Counted from the first letter of the stretch, positions 16,834-25,669 are shown. The stretch is 40,067 nucleotides of DNA from Pseudomonas sp. CAN1 (GCF_030462585.1 NZ_JASMRU010000001.1:572350-612416); one strand, 5' to 3'. Made by a program: numbers and translations. Notes: generated by a model not told the origin, from the sequence alone.

Positions 16834-16924
16834 GGCGGATAACCGCAAGCGGTTATTCGCGCTACATTCCTGCCGGGCCTGATCGCTGGTGTAGGGCGGA
16901 TAACGCCCCAGGCGTTATCCGCCG
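16834..16924. repeat. GCGGATAAC repeats (family C, copies 2a and 2b)
   Basis: Two hairpin units: 16834-16864 (GGCGGATAACCGC then GCGGTTATTCGCGCTAC) and 16891-16924 (GTAGGGCGGATAACGCC then GGCGTTATCCGCC). They lie between the amidohydrolase and LprI-like genes and may act as 3' stabilisers or terminators. Confidence 0.85.
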
Positions 16925-16989
16925 CTTGGCCGAGTTATTGCCGAAGCAGCTAGAGTGGTGGTTCCATCCAAAACAACGGATCGCGCCCC

Positions 16990-17397
16990 ATGAAGTTCCT
17001 GTCCCTTGCCCTGCTCCTGCCCGCCAGCCTGCTGGCCTTCGCCGCTGCCGCCCAGGCCGCCGACGACTGCGCCAACGCCCAGACCCAGGGCGAGATCAAC
17101 GCCTGCACCGGCGCCGCCTACAAGGCCAGCGATAAGCGCCTCAACGACCTCTACGGGCAGTATCGCCAGCGCCTGGATGCCGGGCAGAAGAAGGCCCTGA
17201 CCGCTGCGCAGAAGGCCTGGCTGAACTACCGCGATCTCAGCTGCCAGTTCGAGACGGCTGGCGCCAAGGGCGGCTCGGGCTACCCGATGGCCTACAACAG
17301 TTGCCTGACGGCCATGACCGACAACCGCATCAAGGAACTGCAGGCGCTGTCCGATTGCCAGGAAGGCGACTTCAACTGCCCGGCGCCCAAGCCCTGA
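16990..17397 (+). CDS. LprI/DUF1311-type secreted protein
   Basis: A 135-residue protein with a signal peptide (residues 1-24, MKFLSLALLLPASLLAFAA, cleavage after AQA). The mature part carries the DUF1311/LprI N-terminal pattern: an early Cys pair (DDCANAQTQGEINACTG), the LNDLYGQYRQRL helix, QKAWLNYRDLSCQFE with the conserved W-x-x-Y-R-D, and a later Cys in YNSCLTAMTDNRIKEL. A last Cys pair (SDCQEGDFNCP) suggests a third disulphide. Mycobacterial LprI inhibits lysozyme, and the family name comes from it; most bacterial members have no shown function. It has no lipobox, so it is probably soluble in the periplasm. It stands alone between two repeat clusters. Confidence 0.85.
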   Translation: MKFLSLALLLPASLLAFAAAAQAADDCANAQTQGEINACTGAAYKASDKRLNDLYGQYRQRLDAGQKKALTAAQKAWLNYRDLSCQFETAGAKGGSGYPMAYNSCLTAMTDNRIKELQALSDCQEGDFNCPAPKP

Positions 17398-17433
17398 GCG
17401 CATTTGCAGGATGGTGTCACCGGGAAACTCGGC

Positions 17434-17563
17434 GTAGGAGCGGACCTTGTCCGCGAAGCTTTGCCGCCGCTCATTGGTTGCCAGGTGAATGCTCGACAGA
17501 CGAGCGCTCCCGGCACAGATAGATTCCGCCGCGCTGGATTTCGCGGACAAGGTCCGCTCCTAC
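17434..17563. repeat. REP pair with GGACCTTGTCC core (family D)
   Basis: Two inverted copies, GTAGGAGCGGACCTTGTCCG at 17434-17457 and its reverse complement at 17540-17563, about 82 bases apart. The outer arms match the family B elements, but the inner palindrome differs (GGACCTTGTCC rather than CGAGCTTGCTCG). Along with the fdhA terminator this explains the 255-bp gap. Confidence 0.85.
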
Positions 17564-17581
17564 AGGTCCCGGCAGGGGAAC

Positions 17582-17607
17582 AAAAAAAGGGAGCCTTGCG
17601 GCTCCCT
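17582..17607 (-). terminator. Rho-independent terminator of fdhA
   Basis: On the minus strand, an 8-bp stem AGGGAGCC/GGCTCCCT (17588-17595 with 17600-17607) with a four-base loop and a seven-T run, about 45 bases after the fdhA stop. It marks the end of the glyA-sox-purU-fdhA gene run. Confidence 0.9.
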
Positions 17608-17652
17608 GGAGAGACGACCGCGCTGGGGAGCGCGGCCGGGAACGCGTTGCTG

Positions 17653-18852
17653 TCAGGCGGCGCTGAACAGGCTGTGCGGGTCGATGACGAATTTCTTCGG
17701 CACGCCGGCATCGAACTCGCCATAGCCCTTGGGCGCCTGGTCGAGGGTGATGACTTCCACTCCGACCACGTCGGCGATCTTGATGCGGTCCCACATGATC
17801 GCCTGCATCAGCTGGCGGTTGTACTTCATCACCGGGGTCTGGCCGGTGTGGAAGCTGTGCGACTTGGCCCAGCCCAGGCCGAAGCGGATGCTCAGCGAGC
17901 CCTGCTTGGCGGCCGCGTCCACCGCGCCCGGATCCTCGGTGACGTAGAGGCCGGGAATGCCGATCTTGCCGGCGACCCGCACCACGCCCATCAGCGAGTT
18001 CAGTACGGTGGCCGGAGCCTCGTGCTGCGAGCCCGAATGACCGTGGCCACGGGCTTCGAAGCCTACCGCGTCGACCGCGCAGTCCACTTCCGGCTCGCCC
18101 AGCAGATCGGCGATCTGCTCGTGCAGCGGGGTGTCCTTGGACAGGTCGGCGATTTCGAAGCCCTGCGCCTTGGCGTGGGCCAGGCGGGTCGGGTTGACGT
18201 CACCGACGATCACCACGGCGGCGCCCAGCAGGCGTGCAGAAGCGGCGGCGGCGAGGCCGACCGGGCCGGCACCGGCGATGTAGACGGTGCTGCCCGGACC
18301 GACGCCGGCCGTCACCGCACCGTGGTAGCCGGTGGGGAGGATGTCGGAGAGGCAGGTCAGGTCGCGGATCTTCTCCATCGCCGCGTCGCGGTTGGGCAGG
18401 CGCAGCAGGTTGAAGTCGGCGTAGGGGACCATCACGTACTCGGCCTGGCCACCGACCCAGCCGCCCATGTCGACGTAGCCATAGGCGCCGCCAGCACGGG
18501 ACGGGTTGACCGTCAGGCAGACGCCGGTGTGCTGCTCCTTGCAGGTGCGGCAGTGGCCGCAGGCGACGTTGAACGGCACCGAGACCAGGTCACCGATCTT
18601 CATGGTTTCCACGCCACGACCGATCTCCACCACCTCGCCGGTGATCTCGTGGCCCAGCACCAGGCCTTCCGGCGCGGTGGTACGGCCACGGACCATGTGC
18701 TGGTCGGAGCCGCAGATGTTGGTGGAAACGACGCGAAGGATCACCCCGTGGTCGATCTGCTTGCCCTGCGGGTCCTGCATCTTCGGATAGGGGATGTTCT
18801 GCACTTCGACCTTGCCCGGGCCGAGATAAACCACACCACGATTGCCAGACAT
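17653..18852 (-). CDS. fdhA: Glutathione-independent formaldehyde dehydrogenase
   Basis: A 399-residue zinc-dependent medium-chain dehydrogenase that oxidises formaldehyde to formate with bound NAD. The catalytic-zinc ligands Cys47 (TNICGSDQH) and His68 (VLGHEITGE) and the structural-zinc cysteines 98, 101, 104 and 112 (VACGHCRTC, GVC) are present, as is the Rossmann GAGPVGLAAAAS. The length and the N-terminus MSGNRGVVYLGPGKVE match Pseudomonas FdhA. I use the ATG at 18852 because AGGA stands six bases upstream; one two codons earlier would put the start over the ribosome site. It clears formaldehyde made by sarcosine and dimethylglycine demethylation. A 409-bp gap filled with repeats separates it from purU, so a separate promoter is possible. 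Confidence 0.96.
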   Translation of the reverse strand: MSGNRGVVYLGPGKVEVQNIPYPKMQDPQGKQIDHGVILRVVSTNICGSDQHMVRGRTTAPEGLVLGHEITGEVVEIGRGVETMKIGDLVSVPFNVACGHCRTCKEQHTGVCLTVNPSRAGGAYGYVDMGGWVGGQAEYVMVPYADFNLLRLPNRDAAMEKIRDLTCLSDILPTGYHGAVTAGVGPGSTVYIAGAGPVGLAAAASARLLGAAVVIVGDVNPTRLAHAKAQGFEIADLSKDTPLHEQIADLLGEPEVDCAVDAVGFEARGHGHSGSQHEAPATVLNSLMGVVRVAGKIGIPGLYVTEDPGAVDAAAKQGSLSIRFGLGWAKSHSFHTGQTPVMKYNRQLMQAIMWDRIKIADVVGVEVITLDQAPKGYGEFDAGVPKKFVIDPHSLFSAA

Positions 18853-19003
18853 ACGCATTCCTCATTGTGTTTGTGGGTACAAAGGCGGGCCTTTTCGGCT
18901 CGCGGTTCTGCACTGGGATGTCGTGTGTTGCGCGACAGGGCCGGGGGATTGGCAGCCGGCGGTCTGTCGGTGTTGCTCGTGCATGGGAGCTGGGCTTCAA
19001 GAG

Positions 19004-19138
19004 CCCCTCTCCCTAACCCTCTCCCGCAAGCGGGAGAGGGGATATCCGTGTGTGGGGCGGACACCGTGCAAGCCGGTGGCGCCGAACTGCCCCCTCTCCC
19101 TTCGGAGCGGGGCGCGTAGCCAGGGTTGGGGAGAGGGT
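19004..19138. repeat. Paired inverted CT-rich repeat (family A, copy 2)
   Basis: Left arm 19004-19041 (CCCCTCTCCCTAACCCTCTC then CGGGAGAGGGG) and right arm 19091-19138 (CCCCTCTCCC then GGGTTGGGGAGAGGGT). The right arm has a ten-base or so insertion (GCGCGTAGCC) not seen in copy 1. Lies in the fdhA-purU gap. Confidence 0.82.
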
Positions 19139-19171
19139 GCTTTACCGCGAGCACCACAGTCCCGGTGGAAG

Positions 19172-19248
19172 CGTAGGGCGGATGAGCTCCACCCATCCGC
19201 CGTTCGGGTTGTCATGGCGGATAACGCCTGTGGCGTTATCCGCCCTAC
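19172..19248. repeat. GCGGATAAC repeat pair (family C, copy 3)
   Basis: GTAGGGCGGATGAGC at the left and GCGGATAACGCC, TGT, GGCGTTATCCGC, CCTAC at the right. It ends 13 bases past the purU stop, so could shape the 3' end of the purU message. With family A copy 2 it accounts for the 409-bp fdhA-purU gap. Confidence 0.85.
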
Positions 19249-19261
19249 GGGATCGGTGCCG

Positions 19262-20119
19262 TTACAGCACCACCGTCCGGTTGGCGTTCAGGAACACGCG
19301 TTTTTCGATGTGGTAGCCCACGGCCTTCGCCAGGGTCAGGCACTCCACGTCGCGGCCCTTGGCGATCAGGTCCTCGGGGTAGTGGGAGTGGTCCACGGGC
19401 TCGACGCCCTGGGCGATGATCGGGCCCTCGTCGAGGTCGTTGTTGATGTAGTGGGCGGTGGCGCCGACCAGCTTCACGCCCTTCTGGTACGCCTGGTGGT
19501 AAGGCTTGGCGCCCTTGAAGCCGGGCAGCAGCGAGTGGTGGATGTTGATCGCCCAGCCGTCCAGGCGACGGCACAGCTCCGGGGACAGCACCTGCATGTA
19601 GCGGGCGAGGATCACCAGCTCGGCGCCGGTTTCCTCGATCACCTGCCAGACCTTCGCCTCCTGCGCGCCCTTGTCGTTGGGGTCGAGGGCGAAGTGGTGG
19701 TAGGGGATGCCGTGCCAGCGCGCCAGCGGTTCCAGGTCCGGGTGGTTGGAGACCACCGCCACCACGTCCATCGGCAGCTGGCCGATGCGCTGGCGGTAGA
19801 GCAGGTCGTTCAGGCAGTGGTCGGCCTTGGAGACCATGATCACCACCTTGCTGCGGTAGCCCGGCGGGGTCAGTTCGACGTTCATCTGGAAGGGCGAGAC
19901 GCGGTCGGCGAGGCCGGCGCGGAAGGCCGCTTCGTCGAAGCCGTCGCCGGCGCGGAACTCGATGCGGATGAAGAAACGCTGCGCCAGGCGGTCGTCGAAG
20001 GAGTGGTGCTCGGTGACGTAGCAGCTCTGCTCGAACAGGTAGCGCGTGACCACGTCCACCGTGCCCAGCAGGCTCGGGCTGTCGGCGGTGAGGATCCAGG
20101 TATCGGGGGTGCGGCTCAT
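19262..20119 (-). CDS. purU: Formyltetrahydrofolate deformylase
   Basis: A 285-residue enzyme that hydrolyses 10-formyl-THF to formate and THF. An N-terminal ACT domain (about residues 6-85, TWILTADSPSLLGTVDVVTR) is joined to a formyltransferase-fold domain. The catalytic Asn-His-Asp set is visible: Asn and His in AINIHHSLLPGF and Asp in INNDLDEGPI. I chose the ATG at 20119 (MSRTPDTW, GGAG at eight bases), giving the family length; the longer in-frame reading covers part of soxG on another frame. Placed with sarcosine-oxidase genes it balances one-carbon units on folate when betaine is degraded. P. aeruginosa has a matching copy beside soxG (PA5420). Confidence 0.95.
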   Translation of the reverse strand: MSRTPDTWILTADSPSLLGTVDVVTRYLFEQSCYVTEHHSFDDRLAQRFFIRIEFRAGDGFDEAAFRAGLADRVSPFQMNVELTPPGYRSKVVIMVSKADHCLNDLLYRQRIGQLPMDVVAVVSNHPDLEPLARWHGIPYHHFALDPNDKGAQEAKVWQVIEETGAELVILARYMQVLSPELCRRLDGWAINIHHSLLPGFKGAKPYHQAYQKGVKLVGATAHYINNDLDEGPIIAQGVEPVDHSHYPEDLIAKGRDVECLTLAKAVGYHIEKRVFLNANRTVVL

Positions 20120-20168
20120 GGTCGGGCTCCGAAGTTTTCCTCTCGCTGGAGAGGTTGGAGTGGGGGTT

Positions 20169-20203
20169 CCCTCACCCCGGCCCTCTCCCGGAGGGAGAGG
20201 GGG
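20169..20203. repeat. Single CT-rich repeat arm (family A)
   Basis: One arm only (CCCTCACCCCGGCCCTCTCC, then GGAGGGAGAGGGG) between soxG and purU. Its inner CCCTCTCCC/GGGAGAGGG forms a hairpin, but no partner arm follows. Confidence 0.8.
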
Positions 20204-20214
20204 AAGAGCATTTC

Positions 20215-20850
20215 TTACGCTGCTACCTGCAGGCCGTACTCGGCGCAGGCATCCTGCAGCCACAGCCAGAAGTAGTCGGAGAAGCTGCGGCGCACCACCA
20301 GTTCCCAGGTGTGCTCGCCGGTATGGCGGATCACCAGCTGGGACTTGGCGAAGTTGGTGCCCACCGCCTTGCCCACCGGGAAGTTGCTCGGGTGGACGTC
20401 GTAGCCGGTGGACTTCATCAGCACTTCGCGCACCTTGGCGCCTTCGAGCTCCAGCAGAGTCTGGCCGCCGCTGACGTTGATCACCGAGTAGTGCAGCTCT
20501 TCGCCCAGCGCCTCGCGCAGGCGCTGCTCGACGGCGAATTCCTCGCCACCGGGGACGATCAGCAGCCACTCGTCCGGGCCGAGCCACTGCAGCGAAGTCT
20601 CGCCCTTGGCCACCAGGCCCAGGGCCACCGGCAGCTCCAGGCCCAGGGCCTTGTGCACGCCGCCGGCGAAGGCCGGGTCGTGGGCATCGCCACGCAGGGT
20701 CAGGTGGCCGAGGAATTTCTTCTCGCGCAGGGTTACGCCGGCGTTGGCCAGCTTGCGCGCGGCGAGCTTGCCCAGCTCGGCGTGGTGCAGCGGCGACTCG
20801 GCCTGGATGCCGTCTGCGGGGCGTTGCTGGTAGAGATTGGCTTTGCTCAT
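20215..20850 (-). CDS. soxG: Sarcosine oxidase gamma subunit
   Basis: A 211-residue subunit of heterotetrameric sarcosine oxidase. Typical segments include ESPLHHAELGKLAA, LREKKFLGHLTLRGD, WLGPDEWLLIVPGG, NVSGGQTLLELEGA and the C-terminal RSFSDYFWLWLQDA. The fold resembles the GcvT/YgfZ folate-binding group and the subunit helps shape the folate-binding cavity. The ATG at 20850 has AAGGTGA eight bases upstream. Separated from soxA by 172 bases that hold an inverted repeat pair, so its expression relative to soxA may be set by RNA structure rather than by tight coupling. Confidence 0.95.
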   Translation of the reverse strand: MSKANLYQQRPADGIQAESPLHHAELGKLAARKLANAGVTLREKKFLGHLTLRGDAHDPAFAGGVHKALGLELPVALGLVAKGETSLQWLGPDEWLLIVPGGEEFAVEQRLREALGEELHYSVINVSGGQTLLELEGAKVREVLMKSTGYDVHPSNFPVGKAVGTNFAKSQLVIRHTGEHTWELVVRRSFSDYFWLWLQDACAEYGLQVAA

Positions 20851-20885
20851 GTTCTGTTCACCTTGGGGGCGCTTATCGCCTGTTT

Positions 20886-21006
20886 CCCCTCACCCCAGCC
20901 CTCTCCCTTAGGGAGAGGGGGCCGAGCTGAGTGTGCTGTGAGTGTCGTGCTCGCCGGCGGCTCCGAACTGTCCCCTCTCCCCCTGGGAGAGGGTTAGGGT
21001 GAGGGC
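20886..21006. repeat. Paired inverted CT-rich repeat (family A, copy 3) inside the sox operon
   Basis: Left arm 20886-20922 (CCCCTCACCCCAGCCCTCTC, then TTAGGGAGAGGGGG) and right arm 20972-21006 (CCCCTCTCCCC, then TGGGAGAGGGTTAGGGTGAG). The arms are near-perfect reverse complements about 50 bases apart, so the soxA-soxG transcript could form a long hairpin. Confidence 0.85.
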
Positions 21007-21022
21007 AGCCGGCGGCTCCGAA

Positions 21023-24000
21023 TCAATCCACGTTCTGCCGTTCACCTTTCGGGTCGTAGAACACCGAGCTGCAGATTTCTGCCTCGATCACGCGGCCGTC
21101 CGGCAGCGGGGCATAGACCTTCTCGCCCAGGCGCTTGATGCCGCCTTTCACCACCGCCAGGGCGAAGCTGTAGCCCAGGCTGCTGCTCATGTAGCTGGAG
21201 GTGACGTGGCCGACCATGGTCGCGGGGATGCTGTGCTGCGGGGTGAACAGCAGCTGCGCGCCCTCGGGCAGCAGGTCCATCGGGTTGGTGGGCTTGAGGC
21301 CGACCAGCTGCTTGCGGTCCTCGCGCTGGCAGTCGGCGCGGTTCATGCCGCGCCAGCCGATCCAGGAGAACGGCTTGGTGCGACCCACCGCCCAACCCAT
21401 GTTCAGGTCGTCCGGGGTGACCGAGGCATCGGTGTCCTGGCCGACGATGATGAAGCCCTTCTCGGCGCGCAGGACGTGCATGGTCTCTGTGCCGTAAGGC
21501 GTCAGGTTGTACTTGGCGCCGGCGGCGACGATGGCCTCCAGCACACCCATGGCGTAGTTGGCCTGGATGTTCACCTCGTACGACAGCTCGCCGGTGAAGG
21601 AGATGCGGAACACCCGCGCCGGCACGCCGGCGACCTTGCCTTCCTTCCAGGTCATGAAGGGGAAGGCGTCCTTGTCCAGGTCGATGTCGGTGACCTCGGC
21701 CAGCAGCTTGCGGCTGTTGGGACCGGACAGGGTGAGGGTGGCCCAGTGGTCGGTGACCGAGGTGAAGTACACCTTCAGCTCCGGCCATTCGGTCTGGTGG
21801 TACAGCTCCAGCCACTCCATGACGCGCGCCGCGCCGCCGGTGGTGGTGGTCATGACGAAGTGGTTGTCGGCGAGGCACGCGGTGACGCCATCGTCGAAGA
21901 CCATGCCGTCTTCCTTGCACATCAGGCCGTAGCGGGCCTTGCCCACGTCCAGCTTGGTCCAGGCATTGGTGTAGACGCGGTTGAGGAACTCGCGGGCGTC
22001 CGGGCCCTGGATGTCGATCTTGCCCAGGGTCGAGGCGTCCAGCAGGCCGACCGACTCACGCACGGCGCGGCACTCGCGGGCCACGGCGGCGTGCATGTCT
22101 TCGCCACGCTTGGGGAAGTACCACGGGCGCTTCCACTGGCCGACGTCCTCGAACTCGGCGCCGTTCTTCACGTGCCAGGCGTGCAGGGCGGTAAAGCGCA
22201 CCGGCTCGAACAGGTGGCCGCAGTGACGGCCGGCGACGGCGCCGAAGGTCACCGGGGTGTAGTTCGGGCGGAACATGGTGGTGCCGGTGTCGGCGATGCT
22301 CTTGCCCTGGGCGCGGGCGGCAATGGCCAGGCCGTTGATGTTGCCCAGCTTGCCCTGGTCGGTGCCGAAGCCCAGCGCGGTGTAGCGCTTGACGTGCTCG
22401 ATGGACTCGAAGCCCTCGCGGCAGGCCAGTTCGATGGCGGCGGCGGTGACGTCGTTCTGGGTGTCGACGAACTGCTTGGGCGCCCGCGCCGTGGTTTTCT
22501 CGTGGGGCACCTGGAACAGCGCCAGGGTGGCGTCCTCGGCACGCTCGGCCACCACCGGCAGCTCGCCGGCAACGGACTTGAAACCGCCGTCGACTGCCGC
22601 CTGGCTGCCGGCCTGGTAGCCGTCGGCCAGGGCATCGGCGAGGCGGAACACGCCGTTCACCGCACCGGCACAAAGGCGCTTCTGGAAGGCCAGGCCGGGA
22701 ACGAAGGCGAGGATGTCCTCGCGCCATTCCGGCTTGCCGCCCAGGTGCGAAGCCAGGTGCACCACCGGGCTGTAGCCGCCGGAGCTGGCGACCAGGTCGC
22801 AGTCCAGCCACTCACCGGGCGCATTGACCTTGTGGCGGAAGGTGTCGATGGAGGCGACCTTCGCACCGGTCACGCGTTTGCTGCCGCGTGCCTCGATCAC
22901 TGCGCTGCCGGTGATGACGCGCATACCGCGCTTGCGCGCTTCCTCGACCCACTCGCCGCGCGGATTGGGGCGGGCGTCGGCGATGGCGACCACCTGCAGA
23001 CCGGCTTCCTGCCAGTCCAGGGCGACGCGGTAGGCGTAGTCGTTGTTGGTGGACAGCACCAGTTTCTTGCCCGGTGCCACGCCGTAGCGGCGTACGTAGG
23101 TGGAGACGGCGCCGGCGAGCATGTTGCCCGGCACGTCGTTGTTGCCGTAGACCAGCGGGCGCTCGTGGGCGCCGGCGGCGAGCACCACGCGGTTGGCACG
23201 GACCCGGTGCACGCGCATGCGCACCTGGCCCAGCGGAGCGGTCTCGCCCAGGTGGTCGGTGCGGCGCTCGTGGACGGTGAGGAAGTTGTGATCGTGGTAG
23301 CCGTTGACCGTGGAGCGCGGCAGCAGGATCACGTCCGGATTGCCTTGCAGCTCGGCGATGGCCTTGGCTACCCATTCTTCGGCCGGCTTGCCGTCGAGAG
23401 TCTCGCGGGTGTCGAGCAGGCTGCCGCCGAACTCTTCCTGTTCATCGGCGAGAATCACCCGCGCACCGCTGCGCGAGGCGGCCAGGGCGGCGGCGAGGCC
23501 GGCGGGGCCGGCGCCGACGATCAGCACGTCGGCGTGGTGGTTCATCCAGTCGTAGCTGTCCGGGTCCACTTCGGTGGGCGCGCGGCCCAGGCCCGCGGCC
23601 TTGCGGATGTACTTCTCGTAGGTTAGCCACATGGACTGCGGGTACATGAAGGTCTTGTAGTAGAAGCCGGGCGGCATCAGCTTGCCGCCGACCTTGCCGA
23701 AGATCCCCATGAGGTCGTTCTGCACGTTCGGCCAGCCGTTGGTGGCGGTCGCCACCAGGCCGTTGTACAGGGCCTGCTGGGTGGCGCGCACGTTCGGCAC
23801 CTGGGTCGATTCGCGCGAGCCGATCTGCAGGATGGCGTTGGGCTCTTCGGCGCCGGCGGCGACGATGCCGCGTGGGCGCGAGTACTTGAAGCTGCGGCCG
23901 AGGATGTCGACGCCGTTGGCCAGCAGGGCGGCGGCCAGGGTGTCACCGGCGAAGCCCTGGTAGCTCTGGCCGTTGAAGCTGAAGGTGAGCGACTTGCTGC

Positions 24001-24043
24001 GGTCGATGCGACCGCCACGGGACAGGCGATTGATCTGGCTCAT
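21023..24043 (-). CDS. soxA: Sarcosine oxidase alpha subunit
   Basis: A 1006-residue subunit. Residues about 10-100 form an N-terminal ferredoxin-like domain without cluster cysteines (LTFSFNGQSYQGFAGDTLAA). Residues from about 170 hold the FAD/NAD fold with GAGPAGLAAALAASRSGARV. The C-terminal 380 residues are a GcvT-like folate domain (LDASTLGKIDIQGPDAREF, then YGLMCKEDGMVFDDGVTA, then the Sox motif GMNRADCQREDRKQL). It holds the NAD and part of the FMN/folate cavity and takes part in oxidative demethylation of sarcosine to glycine with methylene-THF formation. The start ATG at 24043 shares one base with the soxD stop (TAATG), with GGAG inside soxD. Length equals the known P. aeruginosa subunit within a residue or so. 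Confidence 0.97.
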   Translation of the reverse strand: MSQINRLSRGGRIDRSKSLTFSFNGQSYQGFAGDTLAAALLANGVDILGRSFKYSRPRGIVAAGAEEPNAILQIGSRESTQVPNVRATQQALYNGLVATATNGWPNVQNDLMGIFGKVGGKLMPPGFYYKTFMYPQSMWLTYEKYIRKAAGLGRAPTEVDPDSYDWMNHHADVLIVGAGPAGLAAALAASRSGARVILADEQEEFGGSLLDTRETLDGKPAEEWVAKAIAELQGNPDVILLPRSTVNGYHDHNFLTVHERRTDHLGETAPLGQVRMRVHRVRANRVVLAAGAHERPLVYGNNDVPGNMLAGAVSTYVRRYGVAPGKKLVLSTNNDYAYRVALDWQEAGLQVVAIADARPNPRGEWVEEARKRGMRVITGSAVIEARGSKRVTGAKVASIDTFRHKVNAPGEWLDCDLVASSGGYSPVVHLASHLGGKPEWREDILAFVPGLAFQKRLCAGAVNGVFRLADALADGYQAGSQAAVDGGFKSVAGELPVVAERAEDATLALFQVPHEKTTARAPKQFVDTQNDVTAAAIELACREGFESIEHVKRYTALGFGTDQGKLGNINGLAIAARAQGKSIADTGTTMFRPNYTPVTFGAVAGRHCGHLFEPVRFTALHAWHVKNGAEFEDVGQWKRPWYFPKRGEDMHAAVARECRAVRESVGLLDASTLGKIDIQGPDAREFLNRVYTNAWTKLDVGKARYGLMCKEDGMVFDDGVTACLADNHFVMTTTTGGAARVMEWLELYHQTEWPELKVYFTSVTDHWATLTLSGPNSRKLLAEVTDIDLDKDAFPFMTWKEGKVAGVPARVFRISFTGELSYEVNIQANYAMGVLEAIVAAGAKYNLTPYGTETMHVLRAEKGFIIVGQDTDASVTPDDLNMGWAVGRTKPFSWIGWRGMNRADCQREDRKQLVGLKPTNPMDLLPEGAQLLFTPQHSIPATMVGHVTSSYMSSSLGYSFALAVVKGGIKRLGEKVYAPLPDGRVIEAEICSSVFYDPKGERQNVD

Positions 24044-24366
24044 TAGGCCTTCTCCACGGCGGGCTGGACGGCGGACTTCTTCTCGGCGGCGGTGACGCTG
24101 GGTTTTTCGCCGATCTTGTAGGTTTCCAGGATCTCGTAGGTCACGGTGTGGCGGGTGACGTTGAAGTACTGGCGGCAGCCGGCGGCGTGGACCCACAGCT
24201 CGTGGTGGATGCCGCGCGGGTTGTCGCGGAAGAACATGTACTCGCCCCACTCGGCGTCGGTGCAGGCAGCCGGGTCGAGCGGGCGCGGGATGTGCGCCTG
24301 GCCCTTGGCGTGGAATTCCTCTTCGGAACGCAGCTCGCCGCAATGGGGGCAGAAGATATTCAGCAT
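24043..24366 (-). CDS. soxD: Sarcosine oxidase delta subunit (zinc-binding)
   Basis: A 107-residue subunit. Cys6 and Cys9 (FCPHCGELRSEEEF) with His60 and Cys64 (WVHAAGCRQYF) form the zinc site known for the delta subunit. The region RDNPRGIHHELW and RHTVTYEILETY is typical. The extended tail (KPSVTAAEKKSAVQPAVEKA) is longer than in the founding Corynebacterium protein but usual for Pseudomonas. The stop overlaps the soxA start by one base, and the start lies 12 bases after soxB with GAGGG in that gap, so soxB, soxD and soxA are one operon. Confidence 0.96.
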   Translation of the reverse strand: MLNIFCPHCGELRSEEEFHAKGQAHIPRPLDPAACTDAEWGEYMFFRDNPRGIHHELWVHAAGCRQYFNVTRHTVTYEILETYKIGEKPSVTAAEKKSAVQPAVEKA

Positions 24367-24378
24367 GGTCGGGCCCTC

Positions 24379-25629
24379 TTAGTGCGCGACGGCGGCAGCG
24401 CCGTGTTCGTCGATCAGCGCGCCGGTGTGGAAGCGTTCGATGGAGAAGGGTGCGGCCAGCGGATGCGGCTCGCCCTTGGCGAGGGTGGCGGCGAAGACGT
24501 TGCCCGAGCCGGGAGTGGCCTTGAAGCCGCCGGTGCCCCAGCCGCAGTTGAAGAACAGGTTCTTCACCGGGGCCTTGCCGATGATCGGGCAGGCGTCCGG
24601 GGTGGTGTCGACGATGCCGCCCCACTGGCGGTTCATCCGTACGCGGGAGAGCACCGGGAACATCTCGACGATGGCCTGCAGGGTGTGCTCGATCACCGGG
24701 TAGGAGCCGCGCTGGCCGTAGCCGTTGTAGCCGTCGATGCCGGCGCCAATGACCAGGTCGCCCTTGTCCGACTGGCTGATGTAGCCATGCACGGCGTTGG
24801 ACATGATCACGCTGTCGATGATGGGTTTCAGCGGCTCGGAAACCAGCGCCTGCAGCGGGTGCGATTCGATCGGCAGGCGGAAGCCGGCGAGCATCGCCAT
24901 GTGCCCGGAGTTGCCGGCGGTGACCACGCCGACGCGCTTGGCGCCGATGAAGCCGCGGTTGGTCTCGACGCCGATGACGGCGCCGTCCTGCTTGCGGAAG
25001 CCGATCACTTCGGTCTGCTGGATCAGGTCGACGCCCAGGGCGTCGGCAGCGCGGGCGAAGCCCCAGGCCACGGCATCGTGACGGGCCACGCCGCCGCGGC
25101 GTTGCACGGTGGAACCCATGACCGGGTAGCGGGCGCTTTTAGTGCAGTTCAGGTAGGGAATCTCTTCGGCCACCTGCTGGGCGTTGAGCAGCTCGCCGTC
25201 CACGCCGTTGAGGCGGTTGGCGCTGACGCGGCGTTCGCCGTCGCGCATGTCCTGCAGGGTGTGGCAGAGGTTGTAGACCCCGCGCTGGGAGAACATGACG
25301 TTGTAGTTGAGATCCTGGGACAGGCCTTCCCACAGCTTCATGGCGTGTTCGTAGAGCAGCGCCGACTCGTCCCACAGGTAGTTGGAACGCACGATGGTGG
25401 TGTTGCGCGCGGTGTTGCCGCCGCCCAGCCAGCCCTTCTCGACCACCGCGACATTGGTGATGCCGTGTTCCTTGGCCAGGTAGTAGGCCGTGGCCAGGCC
25501 GTGCCCGCCGCCGCCGACGATGACCACGTCATACACCGGCTTGGGCGTGGGCGTGCGCCACATGCGCTGCCAGTTCTCGTGGTGGCTCAGGGAATGCTTG
25601 AACAGGCCGAAGCCGGAGTAGCGTTGCAT
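24379..25629 (-). CDS. soxB: Sarcosine oxidase beta subunit
   Basis: A 416-residue flavoprotein of the DAO family. The N-terminal dinucleotide-binding motif is [16 protein letters not shown] (39-54), followed by [21 protein letters not shown]. His184 in the [12 protein letters not shown] segment corresponds to the region where the characterised enzyme attaches FMN covalently; I place this by family knowledge, not by alignment. It binds FAD and catalyses sarcosine oxidation. GGAG six bases before the ATG fixes 25629. It lies 114 bases after glyA with a REP pair between, and leads the tightly packed soxBDA genes. Confidence 0.97.
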   Translation of the reverse strand: MQRYSGFGLFKHSLSHHENWQRMWRTPTPKPVYDVVIVGGGGHGLATAYYLAKEHGITNVAVVEKGWLGGGNTARNTTIVRSNYLWDESALLYEHAMKLWEGLSQDLNYNVMFSQRGVYNLCHTLQDMRDGERRVSANRLNGVDGELLNAQQVAEEIPYLNCTKSARYPVMGSTVQRRGGVARHDAVAWGFARAADALGVDLIQQTEVIGFRKQDGAVIGVETNRGFIGAKRVGVVTAGNSGHMAMLAGFRLPIESHPLQALVSEPLKPIIDSVIMSNAVHGYISQSDKGDLVIGAGIDGYNGYGQRGSYPVIEHTLQAIVEMFPVLSRVRMNRQWGGIVDTTPDACPIIGKAPVKNLFFNCGWGTGGFKATPGSGNVFAATLAKGEPHPLAAPFSIERFHTGALIDEHGAAAVAH

Positions 25630-25669
25630 GGGGTGCTCCTGATTGTTCTTGTCGCCGTGGCTGCTCTTG

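Noticed and set aside
20942-23626. An 894-residue frame opposite soxA
   Set aside because: Composition is typical of antisense GC-rich frames and soxA is certain on the other strand.
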